Assembly (NCBI RefSeq): GCF_947492815.1
Contig: NZ_CANLOB010000001.1
Span: forward strand, 124,001-188,000
Direction of reading: 5' to 3'
DNA from: an uncultured Dokdonia sp.
GTDB taxonomy: Bacteria; Bacteroidota; Bacteroidia; Flavobacteriales; Flavobacteriaceae
DNA: 64,000 nucleotides
Made by a program: the position numbers and the translations under genes. Below the pieces are notes generated by a model. The model did not search any database. It saw only the letters and a program-made list of their open reading frames with translations, and had not been told where the DNA came from. Shown in pieces: positions 53,083 through 62,757 of this stretch (its first letter is position 1; each line of letters opens with the position of its first letter).

Positions 53083-54783
53083 TTAATTATCTAAACCTAA
53101 TATTTGACCACAAGGACTGTCAGGGTCTATATCTCCTGTTATCGTATAAAATATTCTCAATTTTAATTTTTTAGCTTCATCAGCACTCAAATTACCATGA
53201 AGAATAGTTCCTTCTGGAGAAATTACACTAGAAAGGGGCGTTCTTAAAGCATCATCTATGCCTCCTGTTCCTGCTATTATTGCTGTATTATCAACACTTA
53301 CATTTTGCGAAACAGCCAATGCTAAACGCACGTTTGTAGAATCATTTTTAATAAGATTATTTACATGTTGCGTAATTCGTATTCTATAACTCTGTCCTAA
53401 ACTCGACTCATTCCCTTCCTCTTCTCTAACAAGTCTTCCTAAATGATTTATTCTTGTATTAACAGGACCATTTATACCTGCTGTATTATCTAAAGAACCA
53501 TCAATTAACAATCTATTGTTGTCAAAATCTACCATAAATAATCGCTCTGGCTCTAACACTCCACCTCCAGCTCCTAAATCATCCTGATCTACATAAAAAG
53601 TTAAATTTGCCTCATTAATAATGATATCATCATTACACGTACGAAGTACTTCTAGCTGATCTGCAACTTCATCACCATCAAAATCAGGTCCGAAAAGCTC
53701 TACTATAGCAATGCTTCCATCACCTCCTTTTAGATATAAGTTATCTTCACCATTAGTTCTATCAGAATTTTCTATAGCATTTTCTATAGTAGGATCAAAT
53801 TGGTTTTGATAATCTATAATACTAACTCCATTAAAATTCAGAGTAATTTCTCCTAATCCATCATTAGTAGGCTCTCCAGGATCAGCTGAATCATCATCTC
53901 CATCAAAACTATAATAAAGTGTAATATTTGCTTGATTAAAATCAAACAAGAATAAGTTGCCATTACTATCGGCATCTTCTGCTTTTAAATAAAGACCTCT
54001 GAAATAATCATTAAATGTGTTTATATTTAAAAGCACATCATCTCCCTCTCTTTCAATAATATTTTGAGTCCAATATTCTTTATTAAGCTCTAGTCTTAAT
54101 GCGGGAGAAATACGCTCAGAAAACTCTTTTACCACATTATCCTCTTCATCTAAAACAGGCTCTCCATCTTCATCAAAAGTAACTTCTGCCAAGATAATTT
54201 CATCAGCTTGTGGCACAAAATCAGTCAATTGAAACAACAAATCTCCCTCTACTCCTTGGAAATTTGGAACATCATTAGAAAAATATATTTGAGGATCTTC
54301 AAAGTTTGAGTTTGGATCAAGATCATTTAAAAAAAAGTTTGATCTGTAAGCAGATAATGTAATACCACCTGTATTTCTAAATATAGAATCAAGTTCATAG
54401 GTATTATTCCCATCTTCATCTACCGCAATTTGTCTCGCAAAATAGGGTAATGTAAATATGACACTATCAAGAACTGTATTATCTCCAAACTCTGGATTTG
54501 TTCTTGAAAGGGTCATTTGAGATAAATATGAAGCTGTTGTTTTACCATACACAGGATCATTATACACCCCTAGCACTCCCACTGGAGCACCATTTGTCTG
54601 AACGCCTAAAGGATAATTATCACTATAAGCAATAACACCTAAATCATCTATCAATTCAGTATCAAAGTTTACCTCTCCTACAATCCCAGTTCCTACTTCA
54701 CCTAATTCTTCTTCGCAAGCAACATATGCAAATACAAAGAGTAAGGCTATTAAGCCTTTACTTATATAATTATAAATTTTCAT
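53083..54783 (-). CDS. DUF4270 lipoprotein
   Basis: A 566-residue protein with a lipobox signal (LFVFAYVACEEE) and the DUF4270 pattern (ASYLSQMTLSRTNPEFGDN and a C-terminal RITQHVNNLIKNDSTNVRLA). Asp/Asn-rich throughout. These outer-surface lipoproteins are characteristic of Bacteroidota. It starts 7 bp after the GlgA-like gene, one operon. Function unknown. Confidence 0.9.
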   Translation of the reverse strand: MKIYNYISKGLIALLFVFAYVACEEELGEVGTGIVGEVNFDTELIDDLGVIAYSDNYPLGVQTNGAPVGVLGVYNDPVYGKTTASYLSQMTLSRTNPEFGDNTVLDSVIFTLPYFARQIAVDEDGNNTYELDSIFRNTGGITLSAYRSNFFLNDLDPNSNFEDPQIYFSNDVPNFQGVEGDLLFQLTDFVPQADEIILAEVTFDEDGEPVLDEEDNVVKEFSERISPALRLELNKEYWTQNIIEREGDDVLLNINTFNDYFRGLYLKAEDADSNGNLFLFDFNQANITLYYSFDGDDDSADPGEPTNDGLGEITLNFNGVSIIDYQNQFDPTIENAIENSDRTNGEDNLYLKGGDGSIAIVELFGPDFDGDEVADQLEVLRTCNDDIIINEANLTFYVDQDDLGAGGGVLEPERLFMVDFDNNRLLIDGSLDNTAGINGPVNTRINHLGRLVREEEGNESSLGQSYRIRITQHVNNLIKNDSTNVRLALAVSQNVSVDNTAIIAGTGGIDDALRTPLSSVISPEGTILHGNLSADEAKKLKLRIFYTITGDIDPDSPCGQILGLDN

Positions 54784-54790
54784 AGTCTTT

Positions 54791-55600
54791 TTACTCTAGT
54801 ACTTTGGTGGTATAAAATTCTTCGTACGCTTGTGGAAATTCCTCTTTCTTTTTATAAGGTAAAACAGGAATCTTAGATGTATTAAGTATTTTAGATAGAT
54901 CTTCACGTAATTCTGGAGACCCAATAATAGCTGCGTCAGAATTTTTTACAACTACCTTTATAAGGTTCTCGTATGTAGGATCCTGTAATTCAGAAATACT
55001 TTCTGTGTCTACTCCATCAAAAGCAATCTTATTAATCATTTCTTTATTTAATGATCCTTCAAATCCTTGATTATAAATAGACGTAACAATCTTACTTTGA
55101 CTAAATAGAGGCTCACTAGCATAATATTTTTTAAGATATAATGGTAATAATGATGCCAACCATCCATGTACATGGATAATATCTGGAGACCAATTTAGTT
55201 TCTTTACAGTTTCAACTACTCCTTTCGCAAAGAAAATAGCACGTTCATCATTATCAGGAAAAAGATTTCCATCCTCATCTGTAAATGTAGCTTTTCTCTT
55301 AAAGTATTCTTCATTATCTATGAAGTATACTTGTATACGCTCTTTAGGAATAGAAGCAACTTTTATAATAAGAGGCATATCAAAGTCATTAATGACTAGG
55401 TTCATTCCTGAAAGCCTTATTACTTCGTGTAACTGATGCCTGCGCTCATTAATATTGCCATAGCGCGGCATAAAAATGCGTATTTGACCCCCCTTAGAGT
55501 TTACCATTTGAGGAGCTTCAAACGACATAGAGGCAATTTCGGTCTCTGGTAAATAGGGAATAACTTCAGATGACACGTACAATATCCTCTTATCTTTCAT
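54791..55600 (-). CDS. GlgA-like protein, N-terminal half only
   Basis: A 269-residue protein equal to the N-terminal GT5 domain of glycogen synthase (ILYVSSEVIPYL..., FMPRYGNINERRHQLHEVIR, DIIHVHGWLASLLPLYLKKYY, IYNQGFEG). The C-terminal Rossmann domain is absent. The ADP-glucose-binding KTGGL motif that should follow the first strand is replaced by ETEIASMSFEAPQ. It is therefore unlikely to be a glycogen synthase. The short form in front of panC and beside DUF4270 is a conserved arrangement in this group. Confidence 0.85.
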   Translation of the reverse strand: MKDKRILYVSSEVIPYLPETEIASMSFEAPQMVNSKGGQIRIFMPRYGNINERRHQLHEVIRLSGMNLVINDFDMPLIIKVASIPKERIQVYFIDNEEYFKRKATFTDEDGNLFPDNDERAIFFAKGVVETVKKLNWSPDIIHVHGWLASLLPLYLKKYYASEPLFSQSKIVTSIYNQGFEGSLNKEMINKIAFDGVDTESISELQDPTYENLIKVVVKNSDAAIIGSPELREDLSKILNTSKIPVLPYKKKEEFPQAYEEFYTTKVLE

Positions 55601-55695
55601 ATATAAATTGTTGATTTAAAAACACGCAAAAATACTAAATTTTATGCAATCTGCCTTTAATATAGTAAGTTTGCAGGCGTTAATTTTTTGATAAA

Positions 55696-56544
55696 GTGAA
55701 CTTAATAAAAACAAAAACTGAAATAGCTAAATATGTTTCAGAGAAAAAAGCACAAAAATCTACCATAGGATTTGTCCCTACTATGGGAGCTTTACATCAA
55801 GGCCACGCGTCATTAATTGACTTTGGCTTAGAGCGTCACGATTATATAATTGTAAGCATTTTTGTGAATCCTACACAATTTAACAATGCTTCTGATTTAG
55901 AAAAATATCCTCGAACTCTAGATCAAGATGCCTCATTTTTAGGAAAGTACAAGAACCGCATTGCTATTTATGCCCCTACAGCTCAAGAAGTATATGGGCC
56001 TGATGTCATTTCAAAGCAATACAATTTTAAAGGAATAGAAACCGTAATGGAAGGAACACATCGTCCTGGACATTTTGATGGTGTTGGAACGGTTCTTAAT
56101 CATTTATTTAGACAAGTAAATCCTGATGAAGCTTTTTTTGGAGAAAAAGATTTTCAACAATTACTTATTGTAAAAAAACTTGTTGAAATAGAAAAATTAC
56201 CTCTTAAAATCACAGGTTGCCCTATCCATAGACAAGAAAATGGGCTTGCAATGAGTAGCCGAAACGCAAGATTAACACCTCAACAATTAGAAGAAGCTAC
56301 CTTTATTTACAAGATACTCCATCAAGTAAATAAAGATTTTAAAAACAAAAGCGCTAGCAAACTTCGAAAATGGGTCACTGGTCAATTTAATGAGAATCCA
56401 CACCTTAAGTTGGAATATTTCGAAATCTCAAATGTAAAAAATCTAAAACCGCTTTCGCGAAAGCGTAAAAATCAAAAATACCGTGCCTTTATTGCTGCTT
56501 TTGCAGGAGAAATACGTCTCATAGATAATATGGCTGTTAACTAA
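55696..56544 (+). CDS. panC: Pantothenate synthetase
   Basis: A 282-residue enzyme joining pantoate and beta-alanine. The start is GTG at 55696. Motifs: PTMGALHQGHASLI (HIGH-like), VSIFVNPTQF, FDGVGTVLNHLF, GEKDFQQL and MSSRNARL (KMSKS-like). The dispersed palindrome at 56451 is read as PLSRKRK near the C-terminus. Followed 18 bp later by panD. Confidence 0.97.
   Translation: MNLIKTKTEIAKYVSEKKAQKSTIGFVPTMGALHQGHASLIDFGLERHDYIIVSIFVNPTQFNNASDLEKYPRTLDQDASFLGKYKNRIAIYAPTAQEVYGPDVISKQYNFKGIETVMEGTHRPGHFDGVGTVLNHLFRQVNPDEAFFGEKDFQQLLIVKKLVEIEKLPLKITGCPIHRQENGLAMSSRNARLTPQQLEEATFIYKILHQVNKDFKNKSASKLRKWVTGQFNENPHLKLEYFEISNVKNLKPLSRKRKNQKYRAFIAAFAGEIRLIDNMAVN
56451..56464. repeat. GCTTTCGCGAAAGC palindrome in panC
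   Basis: Perfect 14-bp copy inside the coding sequence. Confidence 0.85.
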
Positions 56545-56562
56545 AATACCTATCTTTGACCC

Positions 56563-56913
56563 ATGCTAGTAAATGTTGTAAAATCTAAAATTCATCGTGT
56601 TAAAGTAACAGGAGCTGAATTACATTATATAGGAAGTATTACCATAGATGAAGATCTTATGGATGCTGCAAAAATTATTGAAGGAGAACGCGTTCAAATT
56701 GTAAATGTTACTAATGGAGAACGCCTAGAAACGTATGCAATCCCTGGCCCAAGAAAAAGTGGAGAAATCACTTTAAATGGAGCTGCTGCAAGAAAAGTTT
56801 CTAAAGGAGATATTTTAATCCTTATTGTGTATGCATTTATGGATTTAGAGGAAGCAAAAAAGTTCAAGCCTACGCTTTGTTTCCCTGACGAAAGCACAAA
56901 CTTGTTAAAGTAA
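56563..56913 (+). CDS. panD: Aspartate 1-decarboxylase
   Basis: A 116-residue proenzyme that makes beta-alanine for pantothenate. The self-processing site is Gly24-Ser25 in [10 protein letters not shown], where Ser25 becomes the pyruvoyl cofactor. The motifs [20 protein letters not shown] and [15 protein letters not shown] are intact. Acts with PanC encoded upstream. Confidence 0.97.
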   Translation: MLVNVVKSKIHRVKVTGAELHYIGSITIDEDLMDAAKIIEGERVQIVNVTNGERLETYAIPGPRKSGEITLNGAAARKVSKGDILILIVYAFMDLEEAKKFKPTLCFPDESTNLLK

Positions 56914-56917
56914 GCCT

Positions 56918-57880
56918 GTGGCTTATAAAAAAGTCATAAAAGCATTTAAAATTATACTCCCACTCGCTTTGGGAGTTTTTTTAATGTGGTATTGGCTTGG
57001 AGGAATGACTTCACAAGAAAGAGTCAATTTATGGGATACCATCAAAAATGCAAACCCACTCTGGATAGGCATCTCTTTTATATTTTCTATTCTCAGTCAT
57101 GCGTCTAGAGCATATCGTTGGAATTTTATGCTGGAACCCATGGGGTATACCTCAAAATTTGGAAATGGTCTTGCAGCAGTAATGACGGGCTATTTTGCAA
57201 ATACATTTGTATTACGCTCTGGAGAGGTATTGCGAGCAGTAGCCATTCAGCGCACAGATAAAATTCCATTTGAAAAAGCATTTGGAACTGTAGTATCTGA
57301 GCGTATTGCAGATCTCATTATGCTCCTCTTAATAATGATTACCGCAGTTATATTGCAATCTACTGCGTTAATAGATCTATTTAAAGAAAAAGCAAATCCT
57401 ATATCATCCATCATAAGCCTTGCTATTCTACTCGTTATAGGAATTGTAGGGCTACGTATTTTAAAAAAATCATCACATCCATTTATTGTAAAAGTTCGCA
57501 ACTTTGGTTTAGGGATTTTAGAAGGAGTAAAAAGCATTTTATCTATGAAAAAAAATGCTGCTTTCATCTTTCACACTTTATTCATTTGGGCCATGTACAT
57601 CGCTATGTTTTGGATTGTAACACTTACCGTTCCAGGACTTCAAGGTATTTCTACAGGTGTTACGCTTGCTGCATTTGTTATAGGAGCTTTTGCCATGAGT
57701 GCCACCAATGCAGGTATGGGAGCCTACCCTATTGCCATGGTCACTATTTTTTCTTTTTTCGGTTATGACGAAGCAGATGGGAATGCCTTTGGCTCTATTA
57801 TCTGGGGCACACAAACTATTTTCAATATACTTATTGGTGGTATTTGTGCTCTTTATGTATTTGTAATACGCCGCAGATAA
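56918..57880 (+). CDS. YbhN/UPF0104-type membrane protein
   Basis: A 320-residue protein starting at GTG 56918, 4 bp after panD. It has about eight membrane helices, with the family's FSILSHASRAYRWNFML and GEVLRAVAIQRTDKIPFEKA segments. Related to the flippase part of lysylphosphatidylglycerol synthases. The aminoacyl-transfer domain is absent, so lipid aminoacylation itself is not expected. Confidence 0.85.
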   Translation: MAYKKVIKAFKIILPLALGVFLMWYWLGGMTSQERVNLWDTIKNANPLWIGISFIFSILSHASRAYRWNFMLEPMGYTSKFGNGLAAVMTGYFANTFVLRSGEVLRAVAIQRTDKIPFEKAFGTVVSERIADLIMLLLIMITAVILQSTALIDLFKEKANPISSIISLAILLVIGIVGLRILKKSSHPFIVKVRNFGLGILEGVKSILSMKKNAAFIFHTLFIWAMYIAMFWIVTLTVPGLQGISTGVTLAAFVIGAFAMSATNAGMGAYPIAMVTIFSFFGYDEADGNAFGSIIWGTQTIFNILIGGICALYVFVIRRR

Positions 57881-57920
57881 AATTTTGTATTTTAGGGCAC
57901 TTATTAAAATAACAGCCCTA

Positions 57921-59069
57921 ATGAAATCAATTTTTTTTTCAGTTTTATTTCTATGCCTTTCCTTTGGAAGTATTGCACAAACACAGTATGAAGAAATCTC
58001 TTCTATAAAACTAGACGAAACACGTCAACTTAAAATACAGCTACCTCGTAACTACGAATCGAATGTTGAGAAAACATATCCCGTTATTGTCGTACTAGAT
58101 GGCGATTACCTATTTGAACCTGTAGCCGGTAATGTAGATTATTACAGCTACTGGGAAGAAATGCCAGAAGCTATAGTTGTAGGCATTAATCAAGTAGATA
58201 CAAGAGATAGCGACACCTATTATGATGATGTGAGTTATTTACCTGTAGACGGAGGTGCTGCCTTTTTTGAATTTATAGGCTTAGAGTTAATGCCGTGGCT
58301 TGATGAAAAATACCGTACCAATCAGTTTAGAATGGTCGTAGGTCATGATCTTACCGCAAACTTTATGAACTATTATCTTATGAAGAGTCCTGCACTCTTT
58401 CAAGGATATGTATCATTAAGTCCAGATCTCGCTCCAGAAATGGAAACACGTCTTATTGCAAGGTTAGGCGCTTCAGAACAAAAAGTATTTTATTATTTAG
58501 CTACTGCTACAGAAGACATACGTGTTTTAAGAGAAACAATAGAGCCTTTAAATAGTCAAATAAAACTAGTCTCAAATTCTAATCTAAAATATTACTTCGA
58601 TAATTTTGAAGGAGCAACACACTACTCTCTTGTAGGACGCGCCATTCCTAAAGCTATCGAAGAAATATTTTCAATTTATCGCCCTATTAGTAAAAAAGAA
58701 TACAAAGAAGTCCTTCTAAAACTAGATGGTTCTCCTTATGATTATCTTGTGGACAAATACACAACAGTACGACAACTTTTTGGACTTGATGACCCTATGC
58801 GAGTTAATGATATTGTTGCTGTTGGAAAAGCATTACAGAAAAAATCAAAATGGGAAGATATGGAGCGATTAGGGCAACTTGCTAGAAAACAATATCCAGA
58901 GACAATGTTAGGAAGCTACTACCTTGCATTATCCTTTGAAAAATCTGGAGAACCTAAAAAAGCGATGCGTACATACCAAAACGCATACTTATTAGAAGAA
59001 ATATCTTTCTTAACCAAAGACTTGATGCTTGATAAAGCAGATAAAATCAAAGCAGATTTCGGTTATTAA
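57921..59069 (+). CDS. Secreted esterase of the Fes/IroE-like type
   Basis: About 382 residues from ATG 57921, where a signal peptide (SVLFLCLSFGSIAQTQ) begins; the frame opens earlier at 57885 but overlaps the noncoding leader. An alpha/beta hydrolase of the esterase D family: YPVIVVLDGDYLFEPVAGNV and a GHDLTANF elbow in place of GHSxGG, so the nucleophile serine appears replaced by Asp. The histidine region is GATHYSL. The C-terminal part has a TPR-like repeat (LGSYYLALSFEKSGEPKKAM). Catalytic activity is therefore doubtful. Confidence 0.78.
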   Translation: MKSIFFSVLFLCLSFGSIAQTQYEEISSIKLDETRQLKIQLPRNYESNVEKTYPVIVVLDGDYLFEPVAGNVDYYSYWEEMPEAIVVGINQVDTRDSDTYYDDVSYLPVDGGAAFFEFIGLELMPWLDEKYRTNQFRMVVGHDLTANFMNYYLMKSPALFQGYVSLSPDLAPEMETRLIARLGASEQKVFYYLATATEDIRVLRETIEPLNSQIKLVSNSNLKYYFDNFEGATHYSLVGRAIPKAIEEIFSIYRPISKKEYKEVLLKLDGSPYDYLVDKYTTVRQLFGLDDPMRVNDIVAVGKALQKKSKWEDMERLGQLARKQYPETMLGSYYLALSFEKSGEPKKAMRTYQNAYLLEEISFLTKDLMLDKADKIKADFGY

Positions 59070-59093
59070 GAAGCGTACACAATCTATAAAAAC

Positions 59094-59127
59094 AAAAGAG
59101 AGCAGTTACTAAGTAACTGCTCTTTTG
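59094..59127 (+). terminator. Rho-independent terminator
   Basis: AGAGCAGTTAC taa GTAACTGCTCTTTT, an 11-bp perfect stem with a T-run, 25 bases after the esterase stop. It separates this operon from radA. Confidence 0.92.
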
Positions 59128-59271
59128 CATAATATTCAATCCCCCAATCAAATATTTTTATCAAAACACGACATGTTTTTGATTGAGACAAATATAAGAC
59201 GTCCTTATTCTTAAAAAGCACGTATTTCTACCTATTTTTATTAGTATTTTAGCTTAAAGCGAAATATAACA

Positions 59272-60642
59272 ATGGCAAAAACAAAAACAACTTTCTTCTG
59301 TCAAAACTGCGGAACACAACATGCCAAGTGGCAAGGGCAGTGTAATGCCTGCAAAGAATGGAACACTATTGTTGAAGAAGTCATCCAAAAAGAAGATAAG
59401 AAGGATTGGAAACAGGATACCGCTTTCGCGAAAGCAAATACCCGCACCAATACCCCTTTAAAAATAAATGAGATTACTGCTTCTGCCGAAAAAAGGTTGG
59501 ACACAAAAAATGGCGAACTCAATCGTGTTTTAGGAGGAGGACTCGTGCCTGGCTCATTAACACTACTAGGAGGAGAACCTGGCATTGGAAAAAGTACGCT
59601 TTGTCTTCAAATTTCTTTAAACCTTCCTTATAAAACATTGTATGTGTCTGGAGAAGAAAGCCAGCAACAAATTAAAATGCGAGCAGATCGTATTCATCCA
59701 GATAGTGATCAATGTTATATTCTTGCAGAGACTAAAACGCAAAACATTTTTAGACATATTTCAGAGATACAACCTGATATTGTCATTATAGATTCTATAC
59801 AAACATTACATACCAATCATATAGAAAGTAGCCCAGGAAGTATCTCACAAATACGAGAAACGACTTCAGAGCTCATCAAATATGCAAAAGAAACAGCTAC
59901 ACCTGTCATTTTAATTGGTCACATCACTAAAGACGGAAATATTGCAGGGCCAAAGATCTTAGAGCACATGGTAGATACTGTGCTTCAGTTTGAAGGAGAT
60001 CGCAATCATGTATATCGTATTTTAAGAGCTCATAAAAACCGTTTTGGAAGTACAAATGAACTAGGTATTTATGAAATGCAAGGAAGTGGTTTACGTGAAG
60101 TATCGAATCCTAGTGAAATCTTAATCTCAAAAAACGATGAAGACCTCAGTGGTACCGCTATTGCTGCAACACTCGAAGGTCTACGTCCTCTTATGATTGA
60201 AATTCAAGCATTGGTAAGCACCGCCGTATACGGAACTCCACAGCGTAGCGCCACAGGATACAATGTAAAACGTCTCAATATGCTGTTGGCTGTTTTAGAA
60301 AAAAGAGCTGGTTTTAAATTAGGAGCAAAAGATGTGTTCTTAAATGTTACAGGAGGAATTTCTGTAGACGATCCTGCTATTGATCTTGCTGTAATTGCCG
60401 CTGTACTATCTAGCAATGTAGATATCGCTATAGATAAATCATTATGTCTCGCCGCCGAAATTGGACTAGCAGGCGAAGTACGACCCGTTACACGTGTAGA
60501 GCAACGTATTCATGAAGCAGAAAAATTAGGTTTTAGAGGTATTATTGTTTCTAAATATTGTAAAATCCCAGATCATGATTACAAGATTTCCATCATTAAA
60601 GTAGCCAAAGTACATGATGTCGTACGGCATTTATTTGGGTAA
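59272..60642 (+). CDS. radA: DNA repair protein RadA
   Basis: A 456-residue RecA-like branch-migration protein. The N-terminal zinc finger has Cys10, Cys13, Cys24 and Cys27. Walker A GGEPGIGKST, the RadA-specific KNRFG in AHKNRFGSTNELG, and a C-terminal Lon-like domain with the VTGGISVDDPAID segment follow. The dispersed palindrome at 59422 encodes TAFAKA between the zinc finger and the ATPase core, a tolerant linker. Confidence 0.97.
   Translation: MAKTKTTFFCQNCGTQHAKWQGQCNACKEWNTIVEEVIQKEDKKDWKQDTAFAKANTRTNTPLKINEITASAEKRLDTKNGELNRVLGGGLVPGSLTLLGGEPGIGKSTLCLQISLNLPYKTLYVSGEESQQQIKMRADRIHPDSDQCYILAETKTQNIFRHISEIQPDIVIIDSIQTLHTNHIESSPGSISQIRETTSELIKYAKETATPVILIGHITKDGNIAGPKILEHMVDTVLQFEGDRNHVYRILRAHKNRFGSTNELGIYEMQGSGLREVSNPSEILISKNDEDLSGTAIAATLEGLRPLMIEIQALVSTAVYGTPQRSATGYNVKRLNMLLAVLEKRAGFKLGAKDVFLNVTGGISVDDPAIDLAVIAAVLSSNVDIAIDKSLCLAAEIGLAGEVRPVTRVEQRIHEAEKLGFRGIIVSKYCKIPDHDYKISIIKVAKVHDVVRHLFG
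59422..59435. repeat. GCTTTCGCGAAAGC palindrome in radA
   Basis: Perfect 14-bp copy in the linker region of the gene. Confidence 0.85.
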
Positions 60643-60723
60643 ACACCATTCATAATATGGATGTTATTTAGTAAGTCACCTCGTAAGCTTACGACTGAAT
60701 CGCAAGACAATAACACACATATC

Positions 60724-61482
60724 ATGATAAAAAACTACATTTCAACTTACCTTTTCCTATTCTTTATTGCTTTTATGCCTTCCTCAATACAGGCGCAATG
60801 TACATTCGGAAATGACGTAGGGTCGTTTGATCCTCAAAACAATTTTGACTGGGCACAATCATTCACTGCAGAGTGTGATGGCTTCTTAGAATATGTTGAA
60901 TTCATCACAGGTAGTGGTGGTACACAACAAGCAAGAACTCTAGAGATTTTTGAAGGCGCAACGGTATCTGGAAACCCTATTTACACACAAGAATTTCCAA
61001 CGATGAATTTTGGTGCTGCTGGAGAAAGCCTACGCATCAATCTCGCAGAAGCATTCCCTATTTCAAATGGCGATGTATTTACATTTCAAATCCCTGGGGT
61101 AACCGTAAACCTACTAGTAGATATTAATAATCCCTATCCAGGAGGATTTGCCTTTGAAAATGGTGGTGAATTTGGACAAGTAGTAGATTTTGTATTTAAC
61201 GTAAGTATCTCTGATGAGTTTTTAGCTACAGACGATTTAGATTTAATGATTATCTCTGCATACCCAAACCCTGCTTCAGAAATCATTGATGTTTCACTAG
61301 GAAGCTTCCAACAAGAAATCACTATACGCACCTATAATTTTATTGGAGAGCTCGTCATGGAAGAACGAATAACAAATACAGATCTTTTAAGAATGGATAT
61401 TGCTCCATTAGCAATGGGAACGTATTATTCTATTGTGATGACACCTTCGAATAGAGGCATATTTCGATTTATAAAATCGTAA
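60724..61482 (+). CDS. T9SS-exported protein with type A sorting domain
   Basis: About 252 residues from ATG 60724, where a signal peptide (ending SIQAQCTF) starts. Middle: a beta-rich jelly-roll-like part (AQSFTAECDGFLEYVEFITG). The last 75 residues are a type IX secretion sorting domain: ISAYPNPASEIIDVSL, IRTYNFIGELVMEERI, APLAMGTYYSIV and a final basic F.FIKS. Exported to the surface; function unknown. Confidence 0.88.
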   Translation: MIKNYISTYLFLFFIAFMPSSIQAQCTFGNDVGSFDPQNNFDWAQSFTAECDGFLEYVEFITGSGGTQQARTLEIFEGATVSGNPIYTQEFPTMNFGAAGESLRINLAEAFPISNGDVFTFQIPGVTVNLLVDINNPYPGGFAFENGGEFGQVVDFVFNVSISDEFLATDDLDLMIISAYPNPASEIIDVSLGSFQQEITIRTYNFIGELVMEERITNTDLLRMDIAPLAMGTYYSIVMTPSNRGIFRFIKS

Positions 61483-61500
61483 TCAATATATACCAAAATT

Positions 61501-61537
61501 AAAAAGCCTTCATAGCATGTACACTATGAAGGCTTCT
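61501..61537 (+). terminator. Rho-independent terminator
   Basis: AAGCCTTCATAG catgtaca CTATGAAGGCTT, a 12-bp perfect stem, 20 bases after the T9SS protein stop, followed directly by the palindrome at 61541. Confidence 0.9.
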
Positions 61538-61540
61538 AAA

Positions 61541-61560
61541 TACGCTTTCGCGAAAGCGTA
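61541..61560. repeat. Perfect palindrome, intergenic
   Basis: TACGCTTTCGCGAAAGCGTA, identical to the copy at 37485-37504. Between convergent genes. Confidence 0.9.
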
Positions 61561-61677
61561 TAATACCATTTACTATTTTATTGGCACCGCCAAAGGGTTA
61601 AATATCCCGAGGCCTGTATCGAAATTAAAATTCAGTTTCGTATAAATGCCTCGTGGGCTTGTCCCGAAGTAGTTTAC

Positions 61678-62712
61678 TTAAGGCGCAGGATTAGGAATCG
61701 CTGCATGTACTTCTTCTATTGCTTTTAAAACCTCTTCAGATAACTCAACATCGATACTGCCAATATTTTCAGTAAGTTGTTCTACCGAAGTGGCTCCTAT
61801 AATATTTGCCGTTACAAAAGGACGTGTGTTTACAAAAGCAAGCGACATTTGCGTCAAACTTAATCCATGAGCATCTGCAATAGCTTTATAACGTCTGGTT
61901 GCTTCAAATGAGTTTTCATTATGATATCTCGCATAATTAGGGAATAAGGTAACTCTCGCATTTGGAGGATATCCATCTAGATACTTTCCCGTTAACTGTC
62001 CAAAACCAAGAGGAGAATATGGTAAATGCCCTACTTCTTCTCTATGCATAATCTCCGTAAGTCCTACCTCGTCTTTTCTGTTTAATAAACTATACGGATT
62101 CTGTACTGTAATCATTTTAGGAGCTCCTTTACGCGCTTCTTCTTGATATCTTGATAATCCATAAGGTGTTTCATTAGAGAGTCCGATATTTCTAATTTTC
62201 CCAGCTTTTATTAAGCCGTCCAAATCTTCTAGGATTTGAGCAAAATTATCTTCCCAAGCATCATCAGCGTTATGCGTATATCCCAATTGACCAAAAAAGT
62301 TAGTCGGTCGTTCTGGCCAATGCAACTGATACAAATCAATATAATCTGTTCCGAGGCGCTCTAAACTTTTATTAACGGCATCTTCCAATTCATGTTTTGC
62401 AAATCCACCAGTACGGATGTGTTTTGTAAACTCGGCGGGCCCTGCAATTTTAGAAGCAATCACAACTTGATCGCGCTTTCCTGTTTTCTTTAGCCAACTT
62501 CCTATGATACGCTCTGTACTTCCATAGGTTTCTGCTCGTGCATTAGGCACACTGTATAGCTCTGCCGTATCAATAAAATTAACACCTTGTGATATGGCAT
62601 AGTCTAATTGTGCATGCCCTTCGGCTTCGGTATTTTGTTCTCCCCAAGTCATAGAACCTAGGCATATTTTTGAGACTTTAATGTCTGTGTTTGGTAAGTG
62701 GGTATATTTCAT
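61678..62712 (-). CDS. Aldo/keto reductase (Tas-like)
   Basis: A 344-residue NADPH-dependent oxidoreductase. Catalytic Asp and Tyr in FIDTAELYS, Lys in VVIASKIAGP, His in YQLHWPERP; the cofactor part has the GATSVEQLTENI segment. N-terminal LPNTDIKVSKICLGSMTWGE is typical of the Tas subgroup. Substrate unknown. Confidence 0.92.
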   Translation of the reverse strand: MKYTHLPNTDIKVSKICLGSMTWGEQNTEAEGHAQLDYAISQGVNFIDTAELYSVPNARAETYGSTERIIGSWLKKTGKRDQVVIASKIAGPAEFTKHIRTGGFAKHELEDAVNKSLERLGTDYIDLYQLHWPERPTNFFGQLGYTHNADDAWEDNFAQILEDLDGLIKAGKIRNIGLSNETPYGLSRYQEEARKGAPKMITVQNPYSLLNRKDEVGLTEIMHREEVGHLPYSPLGFGQLTGKYLDGYPPNARVTLFPNYARYHNENSFEATRRYKAIADAHGLSLTQMSLAFVNTRPFVTANIIGATSVEQLTENIGSIDVELSEEVLKAIEEVHAAIPNPAP

Positions 62713-62757
62713 TTTTCTATTTCCGCAGCAACGGTTTTTTAATTATAACTAGATTAT

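Noticed and set aside
54791..55600. Functional glycogen synthase
   Set aside because: The second Rossmann domain and the KTGGL motif are missing.
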